64,000 nt of DNA from Streptomyces sp. NBC_01116. Lineage in GTDB: Bacteria; Actinomycetota; Actinomycetes; Streptomycetales; Streptomycetaceae. Shown piece after piece: positions 35,687-46,703 of this stretch. Position 1 is the first letter of the stretch. The number at the start of each line of letters is the position of its first letter. The DNA is taken from NCBI RefSeq assembly GCF_041435495.1, contig NZ_CP108644.1, positions 930,001 to 994,000 on the forward strand, written 5' to 3'. A program made the position numbers and the translations under genes. Below the pieces are notes generated by a model. The model was not told where the DNA came from and made no database searches. It saw only the letters and a program-made list of their open reading frames with translations.

Positions 35687-36771
35687 GGTTCGCTGCGGCG
35701 GTACTGCGCGGTTACGAGGACCCGTTCGCCGTCGAGGAGGTGATCCTGGGCGCGGGGCCGGCCGACGGCGAGGTCCTGGTGCGGATCGCGGGCTGCGGGC
35801 TGTGCCGGACCGACCTCGCCGTCCGGCGCTCGGCGGGCCGCTCACCGCTGCCGGCGGTGCTCGGCCACGAGGGGGCCGGGGTGGTGGTGGAGACGGGCGG
35901 CCCGGACACCGGCCTGCGGTCCGGCGACCACGTCGTGCTGAGCTTCGACTCCTGCGGGCGGTGCCGGAGTTGCCTGGGCGGGGCCCCCGCCTACTGCGAC
36001 CGGTTCGCCGCGCTCAACCTCTTCGGGGGACGCGCCGAGAACGCGGCCCGGTTCACCGACACGGCCGGGGAGGCGCTGGCGCCCCGGTGGTTCGGCCAGT
36101 CCTCGTTCGCCGCGTACGCGATGGTCCCGGCCCGCAACGCCGTGCCTGTCGACCCCTCTCTCCCCCTCGAACTGCTCGGCCCGCTCGGCTGCGGCTTCCT
36201 CACCGGCGCCGGGGCGGTCCTCAACTCCTTCGGCGCCGGCCCCGGCGACACCGTCGCGGTCTTCGGCGCCGGAGCGGTGGGCCTGGCCGCGATCATGGCG
36301 GCCGGCGCCGCCGGGGCCCTCGCCGTGGCGGTCGACAGGCACCCCGAACGGCTGGCCCAGGCCGAGCGGTTCCACGCGATCCCGCTGGACGCCGCCTCGG
36401 CCGACCTTCCCGGCCGCATCCGGCGGCTGACCGGCGGCGGCGCGCAGTACGCCCTGGACACCACGGGTTCCACCCGGTTGATCAACGACGCCCTCCGGGC
36501 GCTGCGCCCCACCGGCCACCTGGGCCTGGTGGCACGGCTGCACACCGTGCTGCCGCTCGAACCGGGGGCCCTGGACCAGGGCCGGAAGATCTCCCACATC
36601 TGCGAGGGGGACGCGGTGCCGGCGCTGCTGATCCCCCGGCTGGCCGGGCTGTGGCAGGCCGGGCGGTTCCCTTTCGACCAGCTGATCCGTACGTATCCGC
36701 TCGCCGACATCAACGAGGCGGAGCGCGACTGCGACGCGGGCCGCGTGGTGAAGCCGGTCCTCATCCCGTAG
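35683..36771 (+). CDS. Zinc alcohol dehydrogenase (aryl/benzyl alcohol type)
   Basis: A 362-residue medium-chain dehydrogenase. The catalytic zinc ligands are in GCGLCRTDLA and LGHEGAGVV. The structural zinc site is the four-cysteine SCGRCRSCLGGAPAYC. The cofactor loop reads VAVFGAGAVGLAAIMAAGAAG. It resembles benzyl/aryl alcohol dehydrogenases, which suit a hydroxymethyl-furan substrate. The ATG overlaps the aldehyde dehydrogenase stop (ATGA) and has GGGAGG 9 bases upstream. It may oxidise the hydroxymethyl arm after dephosphorylation, or reduce the aldehyde. Confidence 0.9.
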   Translation: MRFAAAVLRGYEDPFAVEEVILGAGPADGEVLVRIAGCGLCRTDLAVRRSAGRSPLPAVLGHEGAGVVVETGGPDTGLRSGDHVVLSFDSCGRCRSCLGGAPAYCDRFAALNLFGGRAENAARFTDTAGEALAPRWFGQSSFAAYAMVPARNAVPVDPSLPLELLGPLGCGFLTGAGAVLNSFGAGPGDTVAVFGAGAVGLAAIMAAGAAGALAVAVDRHPERLAQAERFHAIPLDAASADLPGRIRRLTGGGAQYALDTTGSTRLINDALRALRPTGHLGLVARLHTVLPLEPGALDQGRKISHICEGDAVPALLIPRLAGLWQAGRFPFDQLIRTYPLADINEAERDCDAGRVVKPVLIP

Positions 36772-36831
36772 GGCCGCGCCGCGCTGTTCGGCGGGCTCTT
36801 CCTCGCACGGCTCGCTGCCGGCCGTCCCGAA

Positions 36832-36865
36832 CATCAGTCGTCTCCATCCATCAGACGTCTCCATC
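36832..36865. repeat. Tandem 17-bp direct repeat upstream of methyltransferase
   Basis: CATCAGTCGTCTCCATC (36832-36848) is followed directly by CATCAGACGTCTCCATC (36849-36865), identical at 16 of 17 positions. It ends 18 bases before the methyltransferase start, so it would lie in the leader or form a binding site. Confidence 0.75.
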
Positions 36866-36883
36866 ACCACCAAGGGAGTGCAC

Positions 36884-37792
36884 ATGGTCGACACGGCGCA
36901 CCGGAACGACGGTGTGAAGGGCGTGGCAGGAGGGATCGGTGCGACGGCTCTCCTGGTCGCCGCGGCACGGGCGATCGAGACACATCGCCCCGACAGCCTG
37001 GCGCAGGACGCCTTCGCGGAGCACTTCGTGCTCGGGGCTCCCGTGTCCCAGGGCTGGCCGGTCCACCCGCGGGAGGTCCCGGACGGGGACGAGAACCCGT
37101 TGTGGGGCCGGTTCGCACGGTACTTCGGACTGCGGACGCGGGTCCTCGACGACTTCCTGCTCCGGTCGGTGCACGCGGGGAACGCCCGCCAGGTGGTCCT
37201 TCTCGGGGCGGGACTGGACTCGCGTGCGTACCGGCTGGAGTGGCCTCCCGGCTGCGTGGTCTTCGAGATCGACCGGGCGGAGGTCCTGGCGTTCAAGCAC
37301 CGGGTGCTCGACGGACTTTCGGCCACCCCGAAGGCGGCACGCGTAGCGGTCCCGATGGATCTGCGCGCCGACTGGGCCGGCGCCCTGCCCGGCGCCGGCT
37401 TCGACCCCGCCGCGCCGAGCGTCTGGCTGGTCGAGGGCCTGCTGTTCTATCTGCCGCCCGCCGCCGAGACGTACCTCATCGACACGGTGGACCGGCTGAG
37501 TGCGGAGGGAAGCGCGCTGGCCTTCGAGGTCAAGCTCGACAAGGATCTGCTGGAGTACCGCCACAGCCCGCTCTACACAGCGACGTCGCGGCAGATCGGT
37601 ATCGACCTGCTGAACCTGTTCGACAGGAACCCCCGGCCCGACTCCGCAGGGGCGCTGACGGACAGGGGCTGGTCCACCTCGGTCCACACCCCCTTCGACT
37701 TCACCCGCCTGCACGGACGCGGCCCGCTGCCCGAGCGGAACGACGCGCTGGCCGGCAACCGGTGGGTCTTCGCGGACAGACCCCGGCGGTAG
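36884..37792 (+). CDS. SAM-dependent carboxyl O-methyltransferase (PPM/LCMT family)
   Basis: A 302-residue class I methyltransferase of the leucine-carboxyl-methyltransferase-like group (TIGR00027 type). The SAM loop is QVVLLGAGLDSRAYRL; ARYFGLRTRVLDDFLL and VWLVEGLLFYLPPAA are further family signatures. Members methylate carboxylates or hydroxyls of small molecules. The ATG at 36884 (GGGAG 6 bases upstream) is preferred to the GTG at 36878. It lies 112 bases after the furan operon on the same strand and would be suited to esterify a furan carboxylic acid, which is inference. Confidence 0.87.
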   Translation: MVDTAHRNDGVKGVAGGIGATALLVAAARAIETHRPDSLAQDAFAEHFVLGAPVSQGWPVHPREVPDGDENPLWGRFARYFGLRTRVLDDFLLRSVHAGNARQVVLLGAGLDSRAYRLEWPPGCVVFEIDRAEVLAFKHRVLDGLSATPKAARVAVPMDLRADWAGALPGAGFDPAAPSVWLVEGLLFYLPPAAETYLIDTVDRLSAEGSALAFEVKLDKDLLEYRHSPLYTATSRQIGIDLLNLFDRNPRPDSAGALTDRGWSTSVHTPFDFTRLHGRGPLPERNDALAGNRWVFADRPRR

Positions 37793-37893
37793 ACACCGGC
37801 CTTGCACGGGGCCGCGACCGCTACCGCGCGTCGGGACGGGCCGCGGCGCGTGAACGCGAACAGGACATCGGTTGAGCGGCCGGTCGCACCGCG

Positions 37894-38895
37894 TCAGGGC
37901 CGCGGGCCGGCGCCGCGGGGGCTCGGCTCGTCGTACACCACCGACCAGGGGCGGGGAGGCCCGTCCGGCGGGCGTGGGCCTGCGTCGCGGTGCGGCGTCG
38001 ACGGCCGGTCGCGTGCCAGCACGTCGGCCGCGAGCTCCGCGAAGTGCGGTGCGGCCGGGTGCGCGGAGCGACCGGAGGGCCAGGCGCCGGTCGTCCGCCG
38101 GGTGAGCGGACGGCCCGCCAGCGGGCGCCAGAGCACGCGGGGCTCCTTGCGGGCCACCGGGCCCTGGTCGAAGGCGACGCCGTGGCCCGCGTGGACGAGG
38201 GCCAGCAGGAACTCGGGGTTGGACGCGTGCCGGACCCGGCCGGGCACGAAACCCTCGGCACGACAGGAGTCGAGGATCCGGTCGTACCAACCGGGGGCCT
38301 GGGCGCGGGGGAAGAGCACGAGATCGTGGCCGGACAGTTCGGCGAGCGCCACTTCGGGGATCCGGGCCAGCGGTGACGTGCGGGGTAGTACGACACCGAG
38401 CTCCACGCGCACCTCCGGCCCGAGGCGCAGCTCGGTGGCGTCCACGGGCTGGTGGACGAGGCCGACGTCGAGCCCGCCGGAAGCGAGCAGCCGCAGCTGT
38501 TCCTCGGTGGTGATCTCCTGCAGATCGACGGACAGGCCCGGGGAGTGCCCCGCACAGGCCGCGAGCAGCGCGGACAGCGTGGAGACCGTGGTGTCGGGAG
38601 GAACGCCCGCGCGCAGCGTGCCCAGGCCGCCGTCGCCGGCGCGGCGGGCCAGCGTCCGCAACCGCTCCTCGCGGGAGAGGAGTTCCCGGGCCTCGTCCAG
38701 CAGGACCATGCCGGCGGCGGTGAGCCGGACCTGACGGTGCGACCGGTCGAACAGTGCGGCTCCGAGGTCCTTCTCCAGCCTGCGCACCGCCTGGCTGAGG
38801 GGCGGCTGGGCCATGCCGAGCCGGTCGGCGGCCCGGCTGAAGTGCAGCTCGTCGGCGACGGCGACGAAGATACGGAGGTGGCGCAAGAGATCCAC
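37894..38895 (-). CDS. LysR-family regulator
   Basis: A 333-residue LysR-type regulator. The helix-turn-helix is HFSRAADRLGMAQPPLSQAV with the linker helix after it. The effector domain (residues ~95-290) is standard. The GTG at 38895 (VDLLRHLRIFVAVADEL) is chosen because the DNA-binding domain starts there; a longer in-frame start to 38985 is less likely. It is divergent, by 30 bases, from a beta-lactamase-like gene, as ampR is from ampC. The C-terminal tail is rich in Pro and Arg. Confidence 0.9.
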   Translation of the reverse strand: MDLLRHLRIFVAVADELHFSRAADRLGMAQPPLSQAVRRLEKDLGAALFDRSHRQVRLTAAGMVLLDEARELLSREERLRTLARRAGDGGLGTLRAGVPPDTTVSTLSALLAACAGHSPGLSVDLQEITTEEQLRLLASGGLDVGLVHQPVDATELRLGPEVRVELGVVLPRTSPLARIPEVALAELSGHDLVLFPRAQAPGWYDRILDSCRAEGFVPGRVRHASNPEFLLALVHAGHGVAFDQGPVARKEPRVLWRPLAGRPLTRRTTGAWPSGRSAHPAAPHFAELAADVLARDRPSTPHRDAGPRPPDGPPRPWSVVYDEPSPRGAGPRP

Positions 38896-38925
38896 AGTCA
38901 GTGACCTTATGCGAGGGGCGAACCG

Positions 38926-39819
38926 ATGGTCGAGAAACGGATCCGCGAGGTGTTCGCGGGGGCGGGCGCCGAGGGGTTGTTGCACGCGATACCCGTCGAG
39001 GGGGAACCGGGTGACGGGGAGGTGGACGTCGGCGCCGACGAGCCCGTCGTGATCGCCTCGGTCTTCAAGGTGCTGCTGGTCCTGGAGTTCGCCCGCCAGG
39101 TGGCCGCCGGCCAGCTCGACCCGCGGGAACGGGTGCGGGTGACGGCAGCCGACCGGCTCGGCGGCTGGGGCACGGCGGGCTGCGCGGACGACGTCGAGCT
39201 GTCGCTGCGCGATCTGGCGTTCTTCGCCGTCTCGGTGAGCGACAACTCGGCGGCGGACGTGCTGCTGGCACGCGTCGGTCTGGACACGGTGCGGCTTCTC
39301 GCCGAGGAGCTCGGGCTCGACCGGACACGCGTCGTGGGCGGCCCCCGTGACGTGCTGGAGTCGATGCTCGCCGAGGTAGGCGCGCGCGACGAGGCGGAGT
39401 TCGCCCTCCGGTACCCCACGCTGCCGGACGAACGCAAGAGGCGCCTGGGCGTGCTGGATCCGCTGCGGACCAACGCGAGCACACCCCGGGACGTCACCAG
39501 GCTGCTGCGTCTCGTCTGGCGCGACGAGGCCGGCCCGCCGGAAGCCTGCTCAGGGGTACGGGAGTTGATGAGCCGTCAGGCATTCAGGCACCGGCTGGTC
39601 TCGGGGTTTCCCGACGAGGTGACGGTCGCGGCCAAGACCGGGACCCTGCCCGGCCTGCACATGGAGGCCGGGGTCGTCCGCTATCCCGACGGCGGCCACT
39701 ACGCGGTCGCCGTTTTCGCCCGTACGCGGGAGCTGGCCGCCTCGCGTACGGCGGTGGACGCCGCGATCGGCGCCACGGCCCGGATCGGCGTCGACTTTTT
39801 GCGAGGCAGGGGCTTCTGA
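38926..39819 (+). CDS. Class-A beta-lactamase-like serine hydrolase
   Basis: A 297-residue penicillin-interacting-fold protein. The active-site triad of motifs is complete: S45-V-F-K48, S105-D-N and K237-T-G. I do not see a clear Glu166-type omega-loop motif (ExxLN), so beta-lactam hydrolysis is uncertain. It has no signal peptide, which is odd for a beta-lactamase. The start at 38926 lies in the short divergent promoter with the LysR gene. It may be an intracellular esterase or amidase. Confidence 0.88.
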   Translation: MVEKRIREVFAGAGAEGLLHAIPVEGEPGDGEVDVGADEPVVIASVFKVLLVLEFARQVAAGQLDPRERVRVTAADRLGGWGTAGCADDVELSLRDLAFFAVSVSDNSAADVLLARVGLDTVRLLAEELGLDRTRVVGGPRDVLESMLAEVGARDEAEFALRYPTLPDERKRRLGVLDPLRTNASTPRDVTRLLRLVWRDEAGPPEACSGVRELMSRQAFRHRLVSGFPDEVTVAAKTGTLPGLHMEAGVVRYPDGGHYAVAVFARTRELAASRTAVDAAIGATARIGVDFLRGRGF

Positions 39820-39821
39820 CC

Positions 39822-39851
39822 TGTACGCATATGCGTTCGCGTATGAGTACA
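39822..39851. promoter_or_regulatory. Inverted repeat upstream of metallo-hydrolase
   Basis: TGTACGCATA (39822-39831) and TATGAGTACA (39842-39851) are inverted copies with one mismatch, 10 bases apart, in an AT-richer patch starting just after the stop of the serine hydrolase and about 50 bases upstream of the metallo-hydrolase gene. It is a candidate operator. Confidence 0.5.
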
Positions 39852-39902
39852 CCCGGATTCTGATCTTGGACGTGAGGGTTCGTGCCCTGATCTCCTGACG
39901 CC

Positions 39903-40934
39903 ATGAACGAGGACACAGACGTACAGCGCCCGAAGCGGCGCATCCAGGCGTTCGGCCGGCGCGCGGTGCTGCGCGGCGCCGCCGTCGGCGCGGCGGCCCC
40001 TCTGCTCTCCGCCGCGACCACCACGACCGCCACCACCACCACCGCCGCCGCCGCGGATCAGGGGGCCCCGGCGGCCGGTTCGGCGTCCTTCCGCTGGCTG
40101 GGCACCTCCGGCTGGCGGATCGACGTCGGCGGCCGGACGGTGCTCTTCGACCCCTACATCACCCGTTTCACGACCGGCCTGTTCGACGGAGGGCTCCAGC
40201 CGGACACGAAGTTGAGGTCCGACCACGGTCTGGTGCGGGAGCACATCGGCAGCCCCGAGATCGTCCTGGTCAGCCACTCGCACTGGGATCACATCGCCGA
40301 CGTGCCGTACATCGCCAGGTCCACCGGCGCGCGGATCGTCGGCACCGAGACCACGTTCCATCTTCTGGTCGCGTTCGGGGTCGACCCCGGCCAGATCTCG
40401 GTGGTGAAGGGCGGCGAGGTCCTGGACTTCGACGGAATCACCGTCCAGGTCGTGTCGAGCCTGCACAGCCGCAACAAGCGGCACGCGTACTTCGCCCCGG
40501 GCACGCTGAACGCTCCCCCGGCGGCGGCGCCGAGGACCATCTCCGATCTGCCGGAGGGCGACACCCTGGCCTTCCAGGTGACGGTGGGGAGCGGCGGCCC
40601 GTCGGCGTTCCTGATGGGCGCCAGCGACTTCTCCGAGCACGCCGTACGGGGGCTGAGCCCCGACCTCGCGATGGTCGCCGTGCCGTCCAGCGCCGCCACG
40701 TTCCGCTACACGTCCCGGCTGCTGGACGCCCTGGACCGGCCGGGCGTCGTCGTGCCCGTCCACTGGGACAACTTCGAGGAGCCGCTGAGCGAACCTCCGC
40801 GCCGCGACCCGGTGATGGACCTGAGCGGGTTCGTCGCCCAGGTCCACCGGGAGTCCCCGACCAGCCGGATCGTCGTCCCGGACTACCGCACGACGTACGG
40901 CGCGGACCTGCGCGCCCGTACGCCCGCCGCGTAG
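39903..40934 (+). CDS. Tat-exported metallo-beta-lactamase-fold hydrolase
   Basis: A 343-residue protein with a twin-arginine signal (FGRRAVLRGAAVGAAAPLL) and a Thr/Ala-rich spacer. The body is an MBL-fold enzyme of the UlaG-like type: H125-S-H127-W-D129-H130 binds metal, and VVPVHWDNFEEPL near the C-terminus supplies another ligand. It probably hydrolyses a phosphodiester, lactone or similar bond outside the membrane; the substrate is unknown. It is preceded by a possible operator but has no strong ribosome site. Confidence 0.88.
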   Translation: MNEDTDVQRPKRRIQAFGRRAVLRGAAVGAAAPLLSAATTTTATTTTAAAADQGAPAAGSASFRWLGTSGWRIDVGGRTVLFDPYITRFTTGLFDGGLQPDTKLRSDHGLVREHIGSPEIVLVSHSHWDHIADVPYIARSTGARIVGTETTFHLLVAFGVDPGQISVVKGGEVLDFDGITVQVVSSLHSRNKRHAYFAPGTLNAPPAAAPRTISDLPEGDTLAFQVTVGSGGPSAFLMGASDFSEHAVRGLSPDLAMVAVPSSAATFRYTSRLLDALDRPGVVVPVHWDNFEEPLSEPPRRDPVMDLSGFVAQVHRESPTSRIVVPDYRTTYGADLRARTPAA

Positions 40935-41018
40935 GCGCCGGTACGGGTTCGGCGCGGGGGCGACCGTACGGCCACGGCACGGGCGCGCGGTACGTCCACG
41001 GGGCGAGGGGCGGGCGGA

Positions 41019-41852
41019 TCAGCGGAGCCCCGCGAAGAGGTCCTTCTCGGGTACCGCCGTGCCGGTGGGGTCCTGGACGCGCAGGAAGGTCTCCATGCCC
41101 ATCAGCTCGCCGAACCTCTCCTTGCCCATCCTGAGGAAGAAGATGTTCTCGCCCTGACTGGCGTGCGCGGCCAGGGCGTCGAACTTCTGGCCGCTGAAGG
41201 CGGTGGTGTCCACCCAGGTGGTGATCTCGTCGTCGGGGAGGCCGATCTCGGCCATCGCGGCCGCCTCGGCGGGATCCGGCTCCGGCATGTCCTCGTCGAA
41301 CTCGCGCATGGCCTCCCCGAACCGCTGCATCGTCGAGTGCGGCATCGTCGTCCAGTACACCTTCGGCGTCAGCTCGGTCATCTCCAGCGCCGCCATGGTG
41401 ACGCGGTGGGCCTGGATGTGGTCGGGGTGGCCGTAGAAGCCGTTCTCGTCGTAGGTGACGACGACATCGGGGCGGTAGTGCCGCATGAGTTCCGCGAGCC
41501 GGACGGCGCCCTTCTCCACCGGGGTCTGCCAGAAAGATTCGGGGGCCTCGTTGCTCGGCCAGCCGATCATTCCGGAGTCGGCGTAGTCCAGCGTCTCCAG
41601 ATCGCTGACCCCGAGGACGTCACAGCTCGCCTTCAGCTCCCGGAGACGCATCGAGGCGACGACGGCCGGATCGTGTCCGGGTTCGCCCGGTTTGACGCCC
41701 CCCGGTCCGTCACCGCATCCGCCGTCGGTACACGTCACGAGAACCGTGCGGATGCCTTCCGCCGCGTACCGCGCCAGGACTCCTCCGGTCCCGGTGGCCT
41801 CGTCGTCGGGGTGCGCGTGCACGGCCATGAGGGTCAAGGGCCGGTCGGTCAT
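41019..41852 (-). CDS. PIG-L family deacetylase (mycothiol conjugate amidase-like)
   Basis: A 277-residue zinc amidase. The metal site is AHPDDEATG (His14, Asp16, Asp17) with the distal HPDH in NGFYGHPDHIQAHRV. The CTDGGCGDGPGG loop is typical of the mycothiol-pathway members MshB and Mca. ATG 41852 has GGAGG 9 bases upstream; the open frame beyond is not protein-like. It likely cleaves an N-acetylglucosamine-type amide, for example in mycothiol metabolism, but paralogues acting on antibiotics and lipids are common, so the assignment stays general. Confidence 0.88.
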   Translation of the reverse strand: MTDRPLTLMAVHAHPDDEATGTGGVLARYAAEGIRTVLVTCTDGGCGDGPGGVKPGEPGHDPAVVASMRLRELKASCDVLGVSDLETLDYADSGMIGWPSNEAPESFWQTPVEKGAVRLAELMRHYRPDVVVTYDENGFYGHPDHIQAHRVTMAALEMTELTPKVYWTTMPHSTMQRFGEAMREFDEDMPEPDPAEAAAMAEIGLPDDEITTWVDTTAFSGQKFDALAAHASQGENIFFLRMGKERFGELMGMETFLRVQDPTGTAVPEKDLFAGLR

Positions 41853-42382
41853 GAGGAGGTCCTCCCGCAGAGATACGTTGTGGTCCGGGTCGACGGCGGA
41901 TGTGCGTTCCGCGATCCCAGGGCTCGGATCCCGACGGGGCGGACGCCCTTGCGGCCCCCGTGTCCCCCCGCCCGCACGGCGCCGGTCCCTTGAACGGTGC
42001 AACCGCGCCGACCGGGCCCGCTGTTCCCGAACGGACCGGCCATTCTCGTGATCGCCCGTCGTGCCGGAGCGGGGCGGGCGCCGCCCCGAAACCGCCCGGG
42101 CGCCCTGAGGCCCGCGCCCGCGCCCTCGCCCGAGGGTCGCCCTCAACGGCCCGCCGGGCCCTGAAGGGCGGCGCCCTTCCGCGACGGCGCACAATGGGCC
42201 GACCAAGAGGCTCCGGCAGGTGAGGCCGGAGCGGAGTCGGGGAGAGTCGGAGAGTCGGGGGACGGCCGGCGGACCGTGTGCGGCCGCCGGCAGACGCCCG
42301 GTACGACGACTGCGTGCGCGGTAGCCACCACCCGGCCCGGATACGGCACGATCCACCGGACAGGAACCCCAGGAGGGGAAGC
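41853..42382. other. Long divergent intergenic region (PIG-L / metallophosphoesterase)
   Basis: 530 bases with no supported gene. It has a short AAGGGC-GGC-GCCCTT stem near 42165-42180, ACAATG near 42191, and three copies of GAGTCGG between 42234 and 42258. The promoters for both flanking genes must lie here, but none is convincing by eye. Confidence 0.45.
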
Positions 42383-43597
42383 GTGACCGAGACAAGTGAC
42401 ACCCGATCCGCCGACGGCGAAGCGCGGCAGGCGCCACGGAGCCTGCTGCAGCGGCTGATGCGCTACATCCCCCTGATCGCCCCCGTCCTGCTGTGGGCCG
42501 TGCCGTGCTGGGTTCTTCTGCACACGGGCCAGCGTTGGCCGCTCCCCGTCACCGTGGCCGGCACCGCGCTGTTCGTCCTCGGCCTGGCCGGGATGCCGCT
42601 CGCGATGGTGCGCGGCCACGGCCGACGCCAGCAGGACCGGGCCGCGATCGTCGGTGACACGCTGCTGGGCGGCGTCTGGGTCCTGTTCACCTGGTCCGTC
42701 CTGCTCGGCGTCCTGCTGCGGCCCGCCCTGTCCGTGGCCGGCGTCGGCGACGGTCAGGACCGGGCGCGCATCGTCACCTGGACCGTCCTCGGCGTCACCG
42801 CCGTACTGCTCTCCTGGGGGTACGCCGAGGCCCGGCGGGTGCCCCGGGTGCGCCGACTCGACGTACGGCTCCCGCGTCTGGGAGCCGGGCTGGACGGAAC
42901 GCGGGTCGCCCTGATCACCGACACCCATTACGGTCCGCTCGACCGGGCCCGCTGGTCGGCGCGGGTCTGCGAGACGGTGAACACCCTGGAGGCGGACCTG
43001 GTCTGCCACACCGGCGACATCGCGGACGGCACGGCCGAACGCCGTCGCGCCCAGGCCGCTCCGCTGGGCACCGTGCGGGCGACGCGGGCCCGCGTCTACG
43101 TCACCGGCAACCACGAGTACTACAGCGAGGCGCAGGGCTGGGTCCACCTGATGGGCGAGCTGGGCTGGGAGCCGCTGCGCAACCGCCACCTCCTGCTCGA
43201 ACGCGGTGGTGACACCCTCGTGGTCGCCGGCGTCGACGACGTCACCGCCGAGTCCTCCGGGCTGGCGGGCCACCGCGCCCACCTCGCCGGGGCGCTCCAG
43301 GGCGCCGACCCCGATCTGCCCGTCCTGCTCCTCGCCCATCAGCCCAAGTTCATCGACCGCGCGGCAGCCCACGGCATCGATCTCCAGCTCTCCGGCCACA
43401 CCCACGGCGGCCAGATCTGGCCCTTCCACCATCTGGTCCGCCTCGACCAGCCGACCGTCGCGGGCCTCAGCCGCCACGGCGCTCGGACCCTCCTCTACAC
43501 CAGTCGCGGCACCGGCTTCTGGGGCCCGCCCTTCCGCGTCTTCGCCCCCAGCGAGATCACGCTGCTCGTGCTCCGGTCCGCTCCGCCGGCCGGGTGA
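42383..43597 (+). CDS. Membrane-anchored metallophosphoesterase
   Basis: A 404-residue protein. The N-terminal third has about four membrane spans (residues 25-160). The C-terminal calcineurin-like phosphoesterase domain has all the metal motifs: TDTHYG (D-x-H), CHTGDIADG (GD), TGNHEYY (GNHE), LLLAHQPKF and SGHTHGGQ. It most resembles YkuE/YaeI-type enzymes. GTG 42383 has AGGAGG 6 bases upstream. It converges on the Fur-family gene. The substrate is unknown; lipid phosphodiesters are typical for membrane forms. Confidence 0.92.
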   Translation: MTETSDTRSADGEARQAPRSLLQRLMRYIPLIAPVLLWAVPCWVLLHTGQRWPLPVTVAGTALFVLGLAGMPLAMVRGHGRRQQDRAAIVGDTLLGGVWVLFTWSVLLGVLLRPALSVAGVGDGQDRARIVTWTVLGVTAVLLSWGYAEARRVPRVRRLDVRLPRLGAGLDGTRVALITDTHYGPLDRARWSARVCETVNTLEADLVCHTGDIADGTAERRRAQAAPLGTVRATRARVYVTGNHEYYSEAQGWVHLMGELGWEPLRNRHLLLERGGDTLVVAGVDDVTAESSGLAGHRAHLAGALQGADPDLPVLLLAHQPKFIDRAAAHGIDLQLSGHTHGGQIWPFHHLVRLDQPTVAGLSRHGARTLLYTSRGTGFWGPPFRVFAPSEITLLVLRSAPPAG

Positions 43598-43610
43598 GGC
43601 GCGCCGGCGG

Positions 43611-44021
43611 TCAGGCGCAGGCCGGGCAGAGGCCCCGGTAGGTGATCTCCACCGAGCCGACGGCGAACCCGAACCGCTCGGTCTCGGGCAGGTCGCCGAG
43701 GGCGTCGCCGACCGGGTGGACGTCGCGGACCGTGCCGCAGCCGGAGCACACCAGGTGCTGGTGGGGGCGGCGCGCGTTCGGGTCGTAGCGCTTGGCCCGG
43801 CCCACGGTGGAGACCTCCAGCACCTCGCCGAGCGTGACGAGCTCCCCCAGCGTGTTGTAGACGGTCGCGCGGGAGATCTCGGGCAGCCGGGCCGCGGCCC
43901 GCAGATGCACCTCGTCGGCCGTCAGGTGCACGTGGTCGCCGTCGAGGACCTCCGCGACGACACGCCGCTGCGAGGTCAACCGCCAGCCACGGCCCCGTAG
44001 CCGTTGAAGGAGGTCGCTCAT
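43611..44021 (-). CDS. Fur-family peroxide/metal regulator next to katG
   Basis: A 136-residue Fur-superfamily repressor. The DNA-recognition helix is in EISRATVYNTLGELV. Two structural zinc CxxC pairs are visible, VCSGC in the middle and LCPAC at the C-terminus, and the HLTADEVH segment supplies sensing-site ligands. ATG 44021 matches the family N-terminus. It is divergent from the catalase-peroxidase gene, which it probably represses in the reduced state, as FurA/FurS and CatR do in Streptomyces. Those furA and furS genes are transcribed in the same direction as their catalase genes, so the divergent order is notable. Confidence 0.9.
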   Translation of the reverse strand: MSDLLQRLRGRGWRLTSQRRVVAEVLDGDHVHLTADEVHLRAAARLPEISRATVYNTLGELVTLGEVLEVSTVGRAKRYDPNARRPHQHLVCSGCGTVRDVHPVGDALGDLPETERFGFAVGSVEITYRGLCPACA

Positions 44022-44109
44022 CTCGTCACCTGCTCCGCTTCGCGGGGGACGCGGAGCCGGAAGGATCCGGCACCGCCGCGCCCCAGCCATTATCGTTTTA
44101 GCGCACTTC

Positions 44110-44137
44110 TTGACTTGGACGAAGTCCATCGTAGGAT
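44110..44137 (+). promoter_or_regulatory. katG promoter with overlapping inverted repeat
   Basis: TTGACT (44110-44115) and TAGGAT (44132-44137) are 16 bases apart. The spacer contains GACTT-GGACG-AAGTC, an inverted repeat suitable for a Fur-family repressor. The mRNA leader to the ATG at 44394 would be about 250 bases with no other feature that I recognise. In the opposite direction, ATTATC at 44090-44095 gives a GATAAT -10 for the Fur-family gene. Confidence 0.6.
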
Positions 44138-44309
44138 CGATCCCGGCGACATCCAAGAGACAGGAAGACTCCGGTACGGCAGCAGAGAAGCGCGGTGGGA
44201 CACCGTCGGTCGACCGCGCGGCACCGTCCGGGCGCCGTCCTCGTCGCACCGCCCGGGACCCTCCGGTCCGGTGGCCCGTGGGACGTGGGACGACCTCGGC
44301 GAGACCTGA

Positions 44310-46649
<2,340 letters not shown>

Positions 46650-46703
46650 CCGCGCGGTCGGGGCCGCCGCCTGCTCGGCGCGGCCCCGACGACGGTCGCT
46701 CCG

